From Mycobacterium cookii (GTDB lineage Bacteria; Actinomycetota; Actinomycetes; Mycobacteriales; Mycobacteriaceae): DNA of 64,000 nucleotides. This document shows, piece by piece, positions 62,176-64,000 of the stretch; position 1 is the stretch's first letter, and each line of letters opens with the position of its first letter. The position numbers were made by a program, and so were the translations under genes. Location of the stretch: the NCBI RefSeq assembly GCF_010727945.1, contig NZ_AP022569.1, positions 992,001-1,056,000 on the forward strand, given 5' to 3'. The notes under the pieces were generated by a model that saw only the letters and a list, made by a program, of their open reading frames with translations, ran no database searches and was not told where the DNA came from.

Positions 62176-63699
62176 ATGACTGACCGCAAAGATCTCCCGA
62201 AGACGCCAGCGGCACTCGACCCCCTGCTCGTCGGGGTATTCGGCGCCGTGGTCAGTCTCGCCGGGGCGGGCCGTCCGTCGTTCTGGTACGACGAGGCGGC
62301 GACCATTTCGGCGTCCTACAGTCGTTCGCTGCCTCAGCTGTGGCAGATGTTGAACAACGTCGACGCGGTCGAGGGCCTGTACTACCTCCTCATGCACGCC
62401 TGGTTCCAAGTAGTTCCACCAACGGAGTTCTGGTCTCGCGTACCCAGCGGTCTGGCGGTCGGTGGTGCTGCGGCGGGCGTCGTGGTCCTGGGCAGACAAT
62501 GCATGCCCCGCACCGCGGCCGTGGCATCCGGCGTTGTCTGCGCGATCTTGCCGCGGGCCACCTGGGCCGGCATCGAAGCGCGGCCCTACGCGCTGTCGAT
62601 GATGGCCGCCGTGTGGCTGACGGTCGCCCTCGTGTATGCCGCTCGGCGCGACAACCATTGGGGCTGGCTGTGTTACGGGATCCTGCTGGTGACATCGAGC
62701 CTGCTCGATGTGTACGTGCTGCTGCTGTGTCTGGCGCACGCCGCCTTCCTCTGCGCCCTCAAGCCCGAGCGAAGAGTCCTGGTCAGGTTTGCCGCCACAT
62801 CGGTGCTGGCCGGTTGCGCTGTCACGCCGTTGGTGATCGCGGCCCTGGGCCAGGCGGGCCAGATCAAATGGGTCGCACCGATCGGACACCGGACGATCGA
62901 AGACGTGACGATTCAACAGTATTTCGAACGAAGCCCGCTGTTCGCGCTGTTGTCGGCACTGGTGGTGGCGACGGCCGCGGTGTTGTGGCTGCGTGCGCCC
63001 ACCCGCCTGACATCGACTGGTCGACAACTGTTGATCCTGGCGATCGCGTGGCTGCTGATACCGACCGCGCTGATTGTCGGCTGGTCGGCGTTGGTCCACC
63101 CCATCTACACGCCGCGCTATTTGGCCTTCACCGCGCCGGCGATGGCGCTGGTCCTTGGTGTCTGCATCGCCGCAGTGGCCGCCAGACCCTGGGCGGTTGC
63201 GGCGGTACTCGCACTCTTCGTCATGGCTGCGGCGCCGAATTATGTTTCAGCGCAACGGAATCCATATGCGAAATATGGAATGGACTACAGCCAGGTCGCC
63301 GATCTGATCGGCGCGAAAGCAGCACCTGGTGACTGCTTGCTCGTCAACGACACGGTGACGTTCATGCCTGCACCGATGCGTCCGCTGCTGGCGGCGCGGC
63401 CAGACGCGTATCGGAAGCTGGTCGACCTCACGCTCTGGCAGCGCGCGGCAGACCACGGGGAAGTCTTCGACACCAATCTCATCCCGGAGGTGGTCGCGAA
63501 GCCACTCGGCCGGTGCGGGGTGGTGTGGATCATCACTCAGGCAGACACGTCGGTGCCCGCTCACGAGCAAGGTTCGGCTATCCCGCCCGGCCCGCTCTAC
63601 GGCGCGACCCCGGCCTTCGCGGTTCCACGCGACCTCGGATTCCGGCTGGTCGAGCGGTGGCAGTTCAACCTGGTTCAGGTGATCAAGGCGGTGCGGTGA
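62176..63699 (+). CDS. GT-C-type membrane glycosyltransferase (mannosyltransferase-like)
   Basis: 507 residues with about ten membrane helices. The first extracytoplasmic loop carries PSFWYDEAATISASYSRS, with Asp39-Glu40 as the expected metal/catalytic acid pair of GT-C enzymes that use polyprenyl-phosphate sugars. Later blocks are ATWAGIEARPYALSMMAAVW and HPIYTPRYLAFTAPAMAL; the soluble C-terminal part (GDCLLVNDTVTFMPAPMRPL) is typical of the family. It likely adds mannose or arabinose to envelope glycolipids or proteins on the outer face. Opposing gene is a GH16 glycoside hydrolase. Confidence 0.87.
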   Translation: MTDRKDLPKTPAALDPLLVGVFGAVVSLAGAGRPSFWYDEAATISASYSRSLPQLWQMLNNVDAVEGLYYLLMHAWFQVVPPTEFWSRVPSGLAVGGAAAGVVVLGRQCMPRTAAVASGVVCAILPRATWAGIEARPYALSMMAAVWLTVALVYAARRDNHWGWLCYGILLVTSSLLDVYVLLLCLAHAAFLCALKPERRVLVRFAATSVLAGCAVTPLVIAALGQAGQIKWVAPIGHRTIEDVTIQQYFERSPLFALLSALVVATAAVLWLRAPTRLTSTGRQLLILAIAWLLIPTALIVGWSALVHPIYTPRYLAFTAPAMALVLGVCIAAVAARPWAVAAVLALFVMAAAPNYVSAQRNPYAKYGMDYSQVADLIGAKAAPGDCLLVNDTVTFMPAPMRPLLAARPDAYRKLVDLTLWQRAADHGEVFDTNLIPEVVAKPLGRCGVVWIITQADTSVPAHEQGSAIPPGPLYGATPAFAVPRDLGFRLVERWQFNLVQVIKAVR

Positions 63700-63703
63700 G
63701 TCG

Positions 63704-64000
63704 TTACCAGACCCGGATGTAGTCGACGAGCATCTGGCACGGGAAGGTGCCCGCTGCGGGATCGCCGGCGCCCACACCGCCGACCGCGAGGGTGAACATC
63801 GGCGACATCCAGTAGCCCGGATTGCTGAAGGGCCACCGCTTGTCTTCGGGCGGCGCGCCGAACACGTGGATGGGCTTGGGTGGCACGGCGAAGTACGGCT
63901 TGGCTCCGTCGACGTAGTCCCGCCAGAATTTGAAACCTTCCTCGTCCCAGCGCATGCGCCAGGTGTGCCAGGCATCGTCCACCATCCCGGGAATCGATTT
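63704..64000 (-). CDS. GH16 family glycoside hydrolase (C-terminal part)
   Basis: About 98 C-terminal residues of a beta-glucanase-type GH16 protein; the start is beyond the window. WHTWRMRWDEEGFKFWRDYV is the strand pair near the substrate cleft, FSNPGYWMSPMFTLAVGG is the PMFLxLNLAVGG-like block, and FPCQMLVDYIRVW is the family end. The catalytic ExDxxE is upstream and not visible, so activity cannot be judged. GH16 enzymes cleave beta-1,3- or beta-1,3-1,4-glucans or act as transglycosylases. Convergent with the glycosyltransferase by 4 bp. Confidence 0.87.
   Translation of the reverse strand, partial: KSIPGMVDDAWHTWRMRWDEEGFKFWRDYVDGAKPYFAVPPKPIHVFGAPPEDKRWPFSNPGYWMSPMFTLAVGGVGAGDPAAGTFPCQMLVDYIRVW

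Overview
The window is chromosomal DNA of a mycobacterium (Mycobacterium/Mycolicibacterium type). The evidence is very GC-rich coding on both strands with many GTG and TTG starts, an antigen 85 mycolyltransferase, DUF732 and DUF7159 secreted or membrane proteins, several F420-type luciferase-like oxidoreductases, many P450/FadE/FadD-type lipid genes, and IdeR- and KstR-like operators. From memory, gene order follows the M. tuberculosis Rv1876-Rv1904 neighbourhood (bfrA, glnA3, amidohydrolase, cyp140, fbpB, Rv1891/Rv1893-like, NMO, methyltransferase, dtd, Rv1898-like, cinA, MFS, STAS protein), with extra catabolic blocks inserted. I saw no rRNA, tRNA, CRISPR array, insertion sequence, phage or plasmid gene.

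Layout. 0-2 kb: end of an enoyl-CoA hydratase, then the divergent iron-storage pair bfd/bfrA around IdeR-like boxes, closed by a hairpin terminator. 2.4-6.8 kb: a glutamine synthetase-like gene beside an amidohydrolase (a split FluG-like pair), then an acyltransferase and an SRPBCC protein. 6.8-8.4 kb: a small secreted protein behind three 11-bp-phased repeats, a PhoU, and a DUF732 protein. 8.4-12.4 kb: a flavin monooxygenase and a doubly damaged cyclase/ATPase regulator pseudogene. 12.4-21.3 kb: hydrolases, TesB, CYP140, SRPBCC/NTF2-fold proteins, a putative HTH-like protein, and antigen 85B. 21.7-22.9 kb: a proline-rich DUF7159 protein.

22.9-37.4 kb is a catabolic island. CYP125, a zinc alcohol dehydrogenase, a YceI protein and an LLM oxidoreductase form one minus-strand operon behind two KstR-like boxes. 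Perfect KstR-like boxes also precede a nitronate monooxygenase and a short-chain dehydrogenase. A tightly overlapping seven-gene plus-strand operon then carries two acyl-CoA dehydrogenase subunits, two MaoC-fold proteins, an Ltp-type thiolase-fold protein, a DUF35 protein and an acyl-CoA ligase. Together these look like one round of oxidation of a branched or sterol-type side chain: activation, dehydrogenation, hydration and retro-aldol cleavage.

37.4-49 kb: housekeeping and miscellaneous genes (methyltransferase, dtd, cinA, MFS, hydrolases, FadE, STAS protein). 49-58 kb: nitroreductase/NMO/tautomerase operon, AT3 acyltransferase next to an SGNH hydrolase, two LLM proteins, DUF732, DoxX and an APH-family phosphotransferase. 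58.1-61.3 kb: the least understood unit, an operon of two related multi-pass membrane proteins plus orphan cytochrome-oxidase subunit III and IV homologues, divergent from a TetR regulator with a palindrome in between. 61.3-64 kb: a membrane protein, a GT-C-type glycosyltransferase and the end of a GH16 glycoside hydrolase.
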